Shown one piece after another: positions 1 to 8,540 of a DNA stretch of 64,000 nucleotides. Below the pieces are notes generated by a model. It was given only the letters and a program-made list of their open reading frames with translations, searched no databases and was not told where the DNA came from. Made by a program: the position numbers and the translations under genes. Positions within the stretch are counted from its first letter, which is position 1, and each line of letters starts with the position of its first letter. This DNA is from Ideonella paludis (lineage in GTDB: Bacteria; Pseudomonadota; Gammaproteobacteria; Burkholderiales; Burkholderiaceae_C): contig NZ_JAGQDG010000007.1 in assembly GCF_018069865.1 (NCBI RefSeq), positions 124,001-188,000 on the forward strand, written 5' to 3'.

Positions 1-1060
1 TGATGAAGTCCGAGACGATCAAGAAGTAGCCAGGGAAGCCCATCTTGATGATGGTGTTGAGCTCAAACTCCAGCCGTTCCACATAGCGCGGGCGCTCGGC
101 GTCGCGCTTGGCCACATCCGGGTAGAGGTGCTTGAGCCGCCCTTCCAGGCCGGCATAAGACTCTTGCCGGAAGAACTCCTCCATGGGCATGGGTTGGCCG
201 TCTTCGAGCAGCGGCGTGGGGAAGTCCGGCAGGCGCGGCTTGCCCAGCACCAGGGTCAGGCTGCAGCGCTCGGCAATCTTCAGCGTGTTGGCAATGGCCG
301 AGGGCAAGTCGGCAAACAGCGCCTCCATCTCGGCTTGCGTCTTGAAGTACTGCTCGCGACCAAAGCGCTTGATGCGCTTGGGGTTGGTCAGGGTCTCGCC
401 TTCGGCCACGCAAACGCGGGCTTCGTGGGCGTCAAAGTCGTCCGGTGCAAAGAACTGCACCGGGTGGGTGGCCACCAGCGGCAATTGCAGCTCGGCGGCC
501 AGCGGCACGGTGGCGCGCACCAGCGGCTCATGCTGGGGCAGGCCGCCGCGTTGAATCTCTAGGTAAAAGCGCTGAGGGAAGATCTCCGCAATCATGCGCG
601 CCCCTTGCGCAGCGCGGGCGGTGTCGCCGGCCAGCAGGGCTTGGCCCACCAGGCCATGCTCGGCGCCTGAGAGCGCAATCAGGCCGTGGCCCAGCTCGCG
701 CAGGTCGCTCCAGCGCACCCAAGCCTGCGCCTTCTGCACATTGGCCGTCCAGGCCCGCGCCAAAAGCTCGCTGAGGTTGTGATAGCCGTCGACGTTTTGG
801 ACGATCAGCAGCAGGCGGCTGGCGGTTTTGTCCGAGGCGTCGGGGACGGGCTCTATCCAGCAGTCCGCCCCAATCAGCGGCTTGACGCCCTTGCCTCGGC
901 AGGCCTTGTAGAACTTGACCGCGCCAAACAGATTGGCGAGGTCTGAGATGCCCAGCGCCACCTGCCCATCGGCTTTGGCCCCGGCTGCCGCATCGTCGAT
1001 GCGCAGCGTGCCGTCAACAACAGAGAACTCGGTGTGGGTGCGGAGGTGGACGAAGGGCAT
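1..1060 (-). CDS. dnaE: DNA polymerase III alpha subunit, N-terminal part (cut by window edge)
   Basis: The minus-strand frame begins with ATG at 1060 and stays open to base 1, giving about 353 residues. It opens with the PHP-domain signature of replicative polymerases (MPFVHLRTHTEFSVVDGTLR, residues 1-20, with the metal-binding HxH-like LRTHTEF stretch). Near the edge it reaches YVERLEFELNTIIKMGFPGY, the conserved segment leading into the polymerase core, where a catalytic DFV motif would follow outside the window. DnaE is the catalytic subunit of the replicase and acts in the cytoplasm with the beta clamp. Its start lies 9 bases after the ychF stop on the same strand, so the two may be cotranscribed. 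The missing C-terminus is only the window border; no truncation is implied. Confidence 0.95.
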   Translation of the reverse strand, partial: MPFVHLRTHTEFSVVDGTLRIDDAAAGAKADGQVALGISDLANLFGAVKFYKACRGKGVKPLIGADCWIEPVPDASDKTASRLLLIVQNVDGYHNLSELLARAWTANVQKAQAWVRWSDLRELGHGLIALSGAEHGLVGQALLAGDTARAAQGARMIAEIFPQRFYLEIQRGGLPQHEPLVRATVPLAAELQLPLVATHPVQFFAPDDFDAHEARVCVAEGETLTNPKRIKRFGREQYFKTQAEMEALFADLPSAIANTLKIAERCSLTLVLGKPRLPDFPTPLLEDGQPMPMEEFFRQESYAGLEGRLKHLYPDVAKRDAERPRYVERLEFELNTIIKMGFPGYFLIVSDFI

Positions 1061-1069
1061 CGGCAAGAC

Positions 1070-2161
1070 TTAGACGTTGAACAGGAAGTGCAACACGTCG
1101 CCGTCTTTGACCACATAGTCCTTGCCTTCGGCGCGCATCTTGCCGGCCTCTTTAGCGCCTTGCTCACCCTTGTAGGTGATGAAGTCTTCATAGGCGATGG
1201 TCTGCGCCCGGATGTAGCCGCGCTCGAAGTCAGTGTGAATGACGCCTGCGGCTTGCGGGCCGGTGGCGCCGATGGGCACGGTCCAGGCGCGCACTTCCTT
1301 CACCCCGGCGGTGAAGTAGGTTTGCAGGCCCAGCAGCTTGAAGCCGGCGCGGATCAGGCGGTTCAGGCCCGGCTCGTCCTGGCCCATTTCAGCCAGGAAC
1401 ATGCTGCGGTCTTCGTCACTCATCTCAGAGAGTTCAGCTTCGGTCTTGGCGCAGATGGCCACGACCGGGCCGTTCTGGGCGGCGGCGTATTCCTTCAGGC
1501 GGTCGAGGTAGGGGTTGTTCTCGAAGCCGTCTTCCGAGACGTTGGCCACAAACATGGCCGGCTTGGCGGTGATCAGGCACAAGGGCTTGAGCAAGACCAG
1601 CTCTTCCTTGCTGAAATCCACCGTGCGCACGGGCTTGCCTTCGTTCAGCGCGGCTTCGCACTTTTCCAGCACTTTGACCAGGGCGATGGCATCTTTGTCA
1701 CCGGCGCGTGCCACCTTGTTGTAGCGGTGCAGGCTCTTCTCGACGGTGCCCATATCGGCCAAGCACAGCTCGGTCTGGATCACCTCGATGTCGGAGATCG
1801 GGTCGATCTTGTTATTGACGTGAATGACGTTGCCGTCTTCAAAGCAGCGCACCACATTGACGATGGCGTCGGTTTCGCGGATGTGGCTCAGGAACTGGTT
1901 GCCCAGGCCTTCGCCCTTGGAGGCACCGGCCACCAGGCCCGCGATGTCCACAAACTCGACGATGGCCGGCAGGATGCGCTCAGGCTTGACGATCTCCGCC
2001 AGGGCGGCCAGCCGAGGGTCGGGCAACTCGACCACGCCCACATTGGGCTCGATGGTGCAAAACGGGTAGTTCTCGGCCGCAATGCCGGCCTTGGTCAAGG
2101 CGTTGAACAGAGTGGATTTGCCCACATTGGGCAGGCCGACGATGCCGCACTTGAGGCTCAT
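1070..2161 (-). CDS. ychF: Redox-responsive ATPase/GTPase YchF (Obg-like)
   Basis: 363 residues, the normal length for YchF/OLA1. The P-loop is GLPNVGKST (residues 9-17), followed by the YchF-specific [10 protein letters not shown] switch region, the [18 protein letters not shown]3 segment, and a C-terminal TGS domain ending in [11 protein letters not shown], the typical terminus. Members of the family hydrolyse ATP better than GTP, bind ribosomes and modulate oxidative stress responses. The gene sits 9 bases upstream of dnaE and is divergent from the UbiH-type gene at 2284, with a 113-base gap holding the promoters of both. Confidence 0.97.
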   Translation of the reverse strand: MSLKCGIVGLPNVGKSTLFNALTKAGIAAENYPFCTIEPNVGVVELPDPRLAALAEIVKPERILPAIVEFVDIAGLVAGASKGEGLGNQFLSHIRETDAIVNVVRCFEDGNVIHVNNKIDPISDIEVIQTELCLADMGTVEKSLHRYNKVARAGDKDAIALVKVLEKCEAALNEGKPVRTVDFSKEELVLLKPLCLITAKPAMFVANVSEDGFENNPYLDRLKEYAAAQNGPVVAICAKTEAELSEMSDEDRSMFLAEMGQDEPGLNRLIRAGFKLLGLQTYFTAGVKEVRAWTVPIGATGPQAAGVIHTDFERGYIRAQTIAYEDFITYKGEQGAKEAGKMRAEGKDYVVKDGDVLHFLFNV

Positions 2162-2270
2162 GGGACGCTTTCTAGGAGAGGGTAGGGGGCGGACTTCGCC
2201 GAACCCGTGATTCTAGGTGGTGTCTCACAGCGCGCGGGGCCTGCCGTCGCCCTGGGGGCGGGCGGCCTCC

Positions 2271-2276
2271 TACAAT
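2271..2276 (+). promoter_or_regulatory. Candidate -10 element (TACAAT) immediately upstream of the UbiH-type gene
   Basis: TACAAT lies 7 bases before the ATG at 2284, so transcription would start at or next to that ATG. No Shine-Dalgarno sequence precedes either candidate ATG. I see no convincing -35 box, so this is only suggestive of a leaderless or nearly leaderless message. Confidence 0.3.
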
Positions 2277-2283
2277 GGACCGC

Positions 2284-3393
2284 ATGAGTGCCTTTGATGT
2301 GCGAGTTCTGGGCAGCGGCATTGTGAGCCGCTGCGTGGCCCTGGTTTTGGCCCAGCAGGGCTTGCGTGTGACCTTGCAGGCCAAGCCGCCTGCCCAAGGC
2401 TTGGGGCCAGATGTGCGGGCCTATGCGCTGAACCCGGCCTCGGTCGGCCTGCTGCAACGCCTCAAAGTGTGGGACGCCCTGCCGCTGGACGCCCGCACCA
2501 CGGTGCTGGACATGGATGTCCACGGTGACGCCCTGGGTGGGCATATTGCGTTTTCGGCCTGGGACCATGCCACCGAAGCCTTGGCCTGGATCGTCGACGC
2601 CGCTGCGCTGGAGACCGTGCTGGACACGGCCGCCGGCTTTGCCGCCTCCGTCACGGTGCAGCCCGAGCCTGCGGCGGCCGCGTTAACGGTGGTGGCAGAG
2701 GGCAAGGCGTCGGCCGAACGCGCCGCGCTGGGCGCACAGATGCAGCGCCACCCGTATGGCCACTGGGCCTTGGCGGCGCGCTTGGTGTCTGAGCAGCCGC
2801 ATTGCGGCACGGCCCGCCAGTGGTTCCGCAGCCCGGACATCTTGGCCCTCCTGCCGTTTGACCGGCCCGAGCCCCAGCAGTCTTGGGGCTTGGTGTGGTC
2901 GCAACCCGAGGCCCAGGCCAAAGAGATGTTGGCTTGGCCGGTGGAGCAATTTGAAGCTGCCTTGCTAGAGGCCAGCCAGGGCGCCGTGGGCCCCTTGCGC
3001 TTGGCCAGTGAGCGGGCGCTGTGGCCGTTGGCCATTGCGCAGGCCGAGCCGGTGGTCGGCCCCGGCTGGGCGCTGGTGGGCGATGCGGCCCATTTGGTGC
3101 ACCCGCTGGCCGGGCAGGGCCTGAATCTGGGCCTGGCCGACGTGCTGGCGCTGGACGAGGTGATGAAGCAGCGAGAGGCTTGGCGCGAGCTGGGCGACCC
3201 GGCGCTGCTGGCTCGTTATGCCCGCAAGCGGCGTCTGGGCACCCTGGCCATGGCTGGGGGTACGGATGCACTTTGGCACCTTTTCGCGTCTGAAGCACCG
3301 GGCCTCAGGGAACTTCGCAACCACGGCATGAGTCTGGTAGACCATGTCGCACCGCTCAAACGCTGGCTGATGGGCCGGGCGATGAGCGTCTGA
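2284..3393 (+). CDS. UbiH/UbiF/Coq6-type FAD-dependent monooxygenase
   Basis: About 369 residues. The N-terminus has the Rossmann FAD-binding fingerprint (VRVLGSGIVSRCVALVLAQQ). The middle-to-C-terminal part has the family hallmark GDAAHLVHPLAGQGLNLGLAD, which binds the FAD ribityl and pyrophosphate in flavoprotein hydroxylases of ubiquinone biosynthesis. It most likely hydroxylates a polyprenyl-aromatic ring in the ubiquinone pathway, but the ring position cannot be read from sequence. The frame also allows ATG at 2275; I prefer 2284 because the upstream ATG overlaps the TACAAT element and adds only MDR. dsbC follows 31 bases later on the same strand. Confidence 0.85.
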   Translation: MSAFDVRVLGSGIVSRCVALVLAQQGLRVTLQAKPPAQGLGPDVRAYALNPASVGLLQRLKVWDALPLDARTTVLDMDVHGDALGGHIAFSAWDHATEALAWIVDAAALETVLDTAAGFAASVTVQPEPAAAALTVVAEGKASAERAALGAQMQRHPYGHWALAARLVSEQPHCGTARQWFRSPDILALLPFDRPEPQQSWGLVWSQPEAQAKEMLAWPVEQFEAALLEASQGAVGPLRLASERALWPLAIAQAEPVVGPGWALVGDAAHLVHPLAGQGLNLGLADVLALDEVMKQREAWRELGDPALLARYARKRRLGTLAMAGGTDALWHLFASEAPGLRELRNHGMSLVDHVAPLKRWLMGRAMSV

Positions 3394-3424
3394 CCGGGCT
3401 GGCCCCGGCTTCACTTTTTCAAGG

Positions 3425-4192
3425 ATGACCATGTTCAAGACCACCGCTTCTGCCGCACGCTCGGCTGCTTTCTGGGCCCGCACAGCGGCTTTGGCTCTGC
3501 CGCTGGGCTTGGCCCTGGCTTCTGGCGCGCAGGCCGACGAAGCGTCCATCCGCAAGAACCTGGCCGACCGCATGGGCAACCTGCCGCGCATCGACGAGAT
3601 CAGCAAGACCGCCATTCCCGGCATCTACGAGCTGCGCATGGGCACGGACATTCTCTACAGCGATGAGGATGGCAATTTCCTGATCGAAGGCGCGCTGTTT
3701 GATACCCGCACCAAGACCGACATCACCAAGGCCCGCATCGACAAGCTCACCGCCGTGGATTTCGCCAAGCTGCCGCTGAAAGATGCGGTGGTCATCAAGC
3801 AGGGCACGGGCGCGCGCAAGATGGTGGTGTTTTCGGACCCGAACTGCGGCTATTGCAAAAAGATCGAGCGCGATCTGGTGAACGTCAAAGATGTGACGGT
3901 CTACAACTTCATCATCCCCATCCTGGGCGCGGATTCGGTGCTGAAGGCGCGTGACCTGTGGTGCGCCAAAGACCAGCCCAAGGCCTGGCGGGCCTGGATG
4001 ATCGACGGCCAACCGGCCGCCAAGGCGGCCGAGAAGTGCGACACCGCCGCTCTGGACCGCAATATGGCCCTGGCGCGCAAACACAAGATCCAGGCCACGC
4101 CGGCCGTGATCTTTGAAGACGGCAGCCGCGCCCCCGGTGCCATCCCGGCCGAGCAGATCGAAAAGATGCTGGCGGCAGCCAAGAAGGGCTAA
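3425..4192 (+). CDS. dsbC: Thiol:disulfide interchange protein DsbC (periplasmic isomerase)
   Basis: 255 residues. The N-terminus is a Sec signal peptide (Arg-rich start, hydrophobic ALALPLGLALASG, cleavage near AQA-DE around residue 38). A DsbC/DsbG dimerisation domain follows (residues about 40-100), then a thioredoxin-fold domain with the active site CGYC at residues 141-144 (VVFSDPNCGYCKK) and the cis-Pro region QATPAVIF. DsbC rearranges wrong disulfides in the periplasm and is kept reduced by DsbD. The start may be ATG 3425 or 3431; AAGGA lies just upstream. The gene is followed by a separate small membrane protein. Confidence 0.92.
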   Translation: MTMFKTTASAARSAAFWARTAALALPLGLALASGAQADEASIRKNLADRMGNLPRIDEISKTAIPGIYELRMGTDILYSDEDGNFLIEGALFDTRTKTDITKARIDKLTAVDFAKLPLKDAVVIKQGTGARKMVVFSDPNCGYCKKIERDLVNVKDVTVYNFIIPILGADSVLKARDLWCAKDQPKAWRAWMIDGQPAAKAAEKCDTAALDRNMALARKHKIQATPAVIFEDGSRAPGAIPAEQIEKMLAAAKKG

Positions 4193-4283
4193 GCCGCTCC
4201 TAGGCGTGTGCCGAACGCCACGGCTACCCCTCCCAAGCTGGGGGTGTCGCGTGTGGCCCACGTTGCGGCGGCGTGGCTCGGGC

Positions 4284-4289
4284 GACAAT
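4284..4289 (+). promoter_or_regulatory. Candidate -10 element (GACAAT) abutting the DUF3429 start
   Basis: GACAAT ends 8 bases before the ATG at 4298 and no ribosome-binding site lies between, the same arrangement as at 2271. A weak TTGCGG at 4263 is only 15 bases upstream. Confidence 0.25.
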
Positions 4290-4297
4290 CGCGCGCC

Positions 4298-4771
4298 ATG
4301 AACACGCCGTCGTCTCTTCCACCTTCTCTGCCCGACGTTTTGCAGCCTGACGAGCCGCCGCTGTGGGCGCGCCGCATGGGCTATGGGGGGCTCATTCCTT
4401 TTGTCGTGCTCTCGCTGCTGGTCTGGGTGGTGTGGCCCGACGTGCAGCCCGAAGTGACGCTGGCCTTCGCCGCCTATGCGGCCACCATCGTCGCGTTCTT
4501 GGGCGGCGTGCATTGGGGCCTGGCCATGCGGGCAGACGCCCCCGGCCCACGGGCCTTTCGCTGGGCGGTGGTGCCGCCACTACTGGCTTGGGTAGGCATC
4601 GTCATGCCGCCGCACGCCGGGCTGGCGCTGCTGGGGACGGCCTTGGTGGTGTGCTACCTGGTCGACCGCCGGCTCTACGTGGCCTGCGGCCAGGCGCATT
4701 GGCTGACCTTGCGCTTCCGCCTCAGCGCGGTGGCTGCATTCTCTTGTTTCCTTGGCGCTGCCGGGATTTAA
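4298..4771 (+). CDS. DUF3429 family inner-membrane protein
   Basis: 157 residues from ATG 4298. Four to five hydrophobic segments are visible (LIPFVVLSLLVWVVW; FAAYAATIVAFLGGVHWGLA; VVPPLLAWVGIVM; LALLGTALVVCYLVD; the C-terminal AVAAFSCFLGAAGI). The GGVHWGLAMR and YLVDRRLY segments are characteristic of DUF3429. The family has no assigned biochemical function. The frame extends upstream to 4208, but that extension has no membrane or family character. It ends 12 bases before the M61 peptidase gene and may be cotranscribed with it. Confidence 0.75.
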   Translation: MNTPSSLPPSLPDVLQPDEPPLWARRMGYGGLIPFVVLSLLVWVVWPDVQPEVTLAFAAYAATIVAFLGGVHWGLAMRADAPGPRAFRWAVVPPLLAWVGIVMPPHAGLALLGTALVVCYLVDRRLYVACGQAHWLTLRFRLSAVAAFSCFLGAAGI

Positions 4772-4783
4772 GGACTCCACACC

Positions 4784-6511
4784 ATGATCTCCTATCGTAT
4801 TGAGGTGGCCAGCGCCACCGAGCACCGCTTTGCGGTGACCTTGACGGTGCCGGCCCCCGACACCCAGACTTGGCTGACCCTGCCGGTGTGGATCCCGGGC
4901 AGCTACTTGGTGCGCGAGTTCGGCCGTCACTTGAGCCGTCTGAGCGCCCGCCAAGGCGCGCGCGAGGTGAGCTTGACCCAGGTCGACAAATCCACCTGGG
5001 TGGCCGAGTGCAGCGGCAAGGCCGCACTGACGCTGAGCTATGAGGTTTATGCCTTTGACGCCTCGGTGCGCACGGCCTATCTGGATGACCGGCGCGGCTT
5101 CTTCAACCCCACCAGCCTGTGCTTGAGCGTGATGGGGCGCGAGCAGCAGCCCCACCAGGTCGAGATCGCCCGCCTGCCCAAGGGCTGGGACGTGGCCACA
5201 GGCATGACGGCCACCGGCAAGCTGCGTTGGCAGAGCGCCGACTACGACGAGTTGATCGACCACCCCTTTGAGCTGGGCGCGTTTTGGCGCGGCGAGTTTG
5301 TGGCCAACGGCGTGCCGCATGAGTTTGTGGTGGCGGGCGCGTGGCCCAGCTTTGACGGCGAGCGTTTGCTGGCCGACACCCAAAAGATTTGTGCCACGCA
5401 GATCAGCTTTTGGCATGGCCGCAAGAAGCCGCCCTTTGGCCGCTATGTGTTCATGCTCTATGCCACCGAAGACGGCTACGGCGGTTTGGAGCACCGCGCC
5501 AGCACTGCGCTGATTGCCAACCGGCGGGATCTACCGCGCCAAGGCCAGACCGGCCTCAACGATGGCTATGTGAAGCTGCTGGGCTTGATCAGCCACGAGT
5601 ACTTCCACACCTGGAACGTTAAGCGCCTGAAGCCGGCCGAGTTTGTGCCCTATGACTTGAGCCAAGAGAACTACACCGAGCTGCTGTGGTTCTTCGAAGG
5701 CTTCACCTCCTATTACGACGACCTGCTGCTGCTGCGCTCCGGCCTGATTGACGCGCCGCGCTACCTGAAGCTGATGGCGCAAACCTGGAACGGTGTGCGC
5801 AGCACGCCGGGCCGCCATGTGCAGAGCGTGGCCGAGTCCAGCTTTGACGCCTGGGTCAAGTACTACCGCATTGACGAGAACACGCCGAACGCCACCATCA
5901 GCTACTACACCAAGGGCGCCCTGATCGCCCTGTTGCTGGACTTGCGGCTGCGCCAAGCCGGCCGAGGCAGCTTGGACGAGCTGATGCGCGGCCTGTGGAC
6001 GCGCTGCCATGGCGGCGCGGTGACCGAGGTCGACATCTTGGCGGAGGTGGATGCCTTGGCCGGGGCCGAGTTGGCGCAAGAGGTGCAGGCCTGGGTGCAT
6101 GGCCGGGGCGACCTGCCGCTGGAGGCCGCGCTCAAAGCGGCAGGGGTGCAGGTGGGCCGCGAGGCGTCCGGCTTCTCGGCCAGCTTGGGGCTCAAGCTCA
6201 CCGAAACCGCGCTGGGCGGCGTGCATGTCAAGTCCGTGCTGAGCGGCGGCGCTGCGGCTGCGGCGGGCGTGTCGGCTGGCGATGAGCTGCTGGCCGTGAA
6301 TGGCTGGCGCGTGCGCCGTCTCGACGACGCTGCGCAATGGCTGCAGGCTGGTCAAGCGTTTGAGTTGACCTTGGCGCGCCAGCAGCGCCTGGCCACGGTG
6401 CAGGTGCAGCGGGGCGGTGATGCGGCCTTGACAGAGAACCTGACGCTGAGCCTGGACGCCAGCCCTGGCGCTGCGGCCAAAGCGCTGCGTCAAGCCTGGC
6501 TCAAGGCCTGA
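4784..6511 (+). CDS. M61-family metallopeptidase with C-terminal PDZ domain
   Basis: 575 residues. The N-terminal third is the M61 beta-sandwich domain (WIPGSYLVREFGRHL is characteristic). The catalytic zinc site is HEYFH at residues 271-275, followed by the M61 signature TWNVKRLKP and a downstream FFEGFTSYYDDL that supplies the glutamate zinc ligand. Residues about 455-545 form a PDZ domain (GVHVKSVLSGGAAAAAGVSA, GDELLAVNGWRV). Family members are glycyl aminopeptidases. No signal peptide is obvious, so it may be cytoplasmic. DUF3108 begins 17 bases later on the same strand. Confidence 0.9.
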   Translation: MISYRIEVASATEHRFAVTLTVPAPDTQTWLTLPVWIPGSYLVREFGRHLSRLSARQGAREVSLTQVDKSTWVAECSGKAALTLSYEVYAFDASVRTAYLDDRRGFFNPTSLCLSVMGREQQPHQVEIARLPKGWDVATGMTATGKLRWQSADYDELIDHPFELGAFWRGEFVANGVPHEFVVAGAWPSFDGERLLADTQKICATQISFWHGRKKPPFGRYVFMLYATEDGYGGLEHRASTALIANRRDLPRQGQTGLNDGYVKLLGLISHEYFHTWNVKRLKPAEFVPYDLSQENYTELLWFFEGFTSYYDDLLLLRSGLIDAPRYLKLMAQTWNGVRSTPGRHVQSVAESSFDAWVKYYRIDENTPNATISYYTKGALIALLLDLRLRQAGRGSLDELMRGLWTRCHGGAVTEVDILAEVDALAGAELAQEVQAWVHGRGDLPLEAALKAAGVQVGREASGFSASLGLKLTETALGGVHVKSVLSGGAAAAAGVSAGDELLAVNGWRVRRLDDAAQWLQAGQAFELTLARQQRLATVQVQRGGDAALTENLTLSLDASPGAAAKALRQAWLKA

Positions 6512-6528
6512 GCATTCGCGACCCATTC

Positions 6529-7698
6529 ATGGCCCCATCGGCTCGCCACTCCGCGACCCCAGCCCGTGCCGCTGCACCGGGCTTTGCGCGCCACCGGCGC
6601 CTGCTGGCCGGCTTGGTGGTGGTGGTGGTCTTGGCCCATGCCGGCATAGCCTGGCAAGTGGCGGAGTCTCGCATCGGCGAGGGCGACGCAGACACTGCGC
6701 CCAAAGCGCTGGATGTGAGCTTTGTGAAGGAGTTGATGCCTGAGGCACCGCCCGTGTTGGTGGCGCCGCCGCCGCCGGCCGCGCCACCGGCGCCGGTGGT
6801 GGCCCAAGCGGACCCGGCAGCCTCAGCGGCCTCAGCGCCCGAGCCGCCTCCGCAGCCCACCACCCCGCCGCCGCCGCCCGTCGAGGTGGCGCAAGTGAGG
6901 GAAGAAGGCCCGGTGCCGCCACCCACCGAGGTGCCCCCGCCACCCCATTCGGTCGAATGGAGCATGGCCAGCCCCGCGCCGCCGGGGCTCACGCCCCAGC
7001 CCTTTGCGTGGCCCGCCTCCACGCGGCTCGTCTATAAATTGGTCGGCGACTTTCGGGGGCCTTTTGAGGGTAATGCCACGGTGGAATGGTTGCGCCGGGA
7101 TCAGCGCTACCAAGTCCGCATTGAGGTGGGTGCTGCGCTGATCTTCACCCGCCGCATGTTGAGCGACGGGGTCTTGAGCACGGTGGGCCTGACGCCGCAG
7201 CGCTATGACGAGGAAACCGATGCGCCGTTCTCGGCCACCCGGCGTCAGACAGTGCGCTTCGGTGCCGACCAGATCGAATTGGCCAACGGCACACCCACAG
7301 CCACGGTGCCGGGTGTGCAGGACCCGGCCAGCCAGTTGGTGCAAATCACTTGGCGCATGTTGACCCAGCCCGACTTGGCGCAGCCTGGCCAGACGCTCGA
7401 GCTGCCACTGGCGCTGCCCCGGCGGCTGGGCGCTTGGACCTATGATGTGACCGGATTTCAGACGGTGGACCTGCCGTTTGGGCCGACAGAGACCTTGCAC
7501 TTGGTGCCGCGTACCGGCAATGGGCGCGGTGACGAAATCACCATGGAGGTTTGGTTGGCACCCAGCTTGCAGTATTTGCCGGTTCGAATTCGGTTTGCCC
7601 AGGCCAAAACGGGCGCGTCTGCCGAGCTGACCTTGGCCTCGCGGCCCCTTCAGGCCAACGACGTGCCCACGCCTGTGGCCGCCCCCCCTCAACGATAG
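6529..7698 (+). CDS. DUF3108 domain protein with N-terminal membrane anchor and proline-rich linker
   Basis: 389 residues. One transmembrane helix near residues 24-42 (LLAGLVVVVVLAHAGIAW) is followed by a long Pro/Ala-rich stretch (residues about 68-150, for example APPPPAAPPAPVV) and a C-terminal DUF3108 beta domain (residues about 165-375) rich in short strands such as RYQVRIEVGAAL. The layout resembles a TonB-like periplasm-spanning linker carrying a globular domain. Its function is unknown; the family is common beside purine or cell-envelope genes in Burkholderiales. It lies between the M61 peptidase and the enoyl-CoA hydratase. Confidence 0.75.
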   Translation: MAPSARHSATPARAAAPGFARHRRLLAGLVVVVVLAHAGIAWQVAESRIGEGDADTAPKALDVSFVKELMPEAPPVLVAPPPPAAPPAPVVAQADPAASAASAPEPPPQPTTPPPPPVEVAQVREEGPVPPPTEVPPPPHSVEWSMASPAPPGLTPQPFAWPASTRLVYKLVGDFRGPFEGNATVEWLRRDQRYQVRIEVGAALIFTRRMLSDGVLSTVGLTPQRYDEETDAPFSATRRQTVRFGADQIELANGTPTATVPGVQDPASQLVQITWRMLTQPDLAQPGQTLELPLALPRRLGAWTYDVTGFQTVDLPFGPTETLHLVPRTGNGRGDEITMEVWLAPSLQYLPVRIRFAQAKTGASAELTLASRPLQANDVPTPVAAPPQR

Positions 7699-7708
7699 GA
7701 GACTCGCA

Positions 7709-8497
7709 ATGGCTTATGAATGCATCTTGACCGACGTGCGCGGTGACGGCCCCTTGAAGACGGGCGTGATCACGCTGAACCGCCCCAAGCAGATGAATGC
7801 GCTCAACGACCAGTTGATGGATGAGTTGGGCGAGGCCTTGATGGCCTTTGACCGTGACAGCAGCATTGGCAGCATCATCGTCACCGGCAGTGAGAAGGCC
7901 TTTGCCGCAGGGGCCGACATTTCCGCCATGGCGGATTACGACCACATGGAAGCCTTCCACCGCCAGCACATCAGCCGCAACTGGGAGACCATCCGCCAGG
8001 TGCGCAAGCCGGTGATCGCCGCGGTGGCCGGCTTTGCCTTGGGCGGGGGCTGCGAAGTGGCCATGATGTGTGATGTGGTGCTGGCAGCGGACAACGCCCG
8101 CTTTGGCCAGCCCGAGATCAAGATCGGCATCGTCCCTGGTGCGGGCGGTACCCAGCGCTTGCCGCGTGCGATTGGCAAGTCAAAGGCCATGGAGCTGCTG
8201 CTGACGGGCAAGTTCATGACGGCCGAAGACGCGGAGCGCGCGGGCTTGGTTTCGCGCGTGATCCCCTTGGCCAACCTGATGGAAGAAGCCTTGGCCCTGT
8301 GCGCCCAAATCAATGCCCAGAGCCAGCCTTCGGTGATGATGATCAAGGAATTGGTCAACGAGTCTTTCGAGAGCGGCCTGTCCACCGGGGTGCGCTATGA
8401 GCGCCGCCTGTTCCACTCGCTGTTCGGCACGCAAGACCAGCGTGAAGGCATGGGCGCTTTTGTGCAAAAGCGCGCGCCTGAGTTCAAGCACCGCTGA
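7709..8497 (+). CDS. Enoyl-CoA hydratase (crotonase superfamily)
   Basis: 262 residues, a typical length. The oxyanion-hole segments FAAGADISAM and ALGGGCEVAMMCD, and the second acidic residue in FGQPEIKIGIVPGAGGTQRL, match short-chain enoyl-CoA hydratases that have both catalytic glutamates. The enzyme hydrates 2-trans-enoyl-CoA to 3-hydroxyacyl-CoA in fatty-acid or aromatic acid catabolism. No beta-oxidation partner is adjacent, so the physiological substrate is open. AGGAGACTCGCAATG gives a clear ribosome-binding site. Confidence 0.92.
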   Translation: MAYECILTDVRGDGPLKTGVITLNRPKQMNALNDQLMDELGEALMAFDRDSSIGSIIVTGSEKAFAAGADISAMADYDHMEAFHRQHISRNWETIRQVRKPVIAAVAGFALGGGCEVAMMCDVVLAADNARFGQPEIKIGIVPGAGGTQRLPRAIGKSKAMELLLTGKFMTAEDAERAGLVSRVIPLANLMEEALALCAQINAQSQPSVMMIKELVNESFESGLSTGVRYERRLFHSLFGTQDQREGMGAFVQKRAPEFKHR

Positions 8498-8540
8498 CGC
8501 GCGCATTGCGCCCCAGACCGCACCGTGACGTGACAGCACC

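Noticed and set aside
1034-2185. A plus-strand open frame of 383 codons opposite ychF
   Set aside because: Antisense to the complete, conserved ychF gene; no family similarity.
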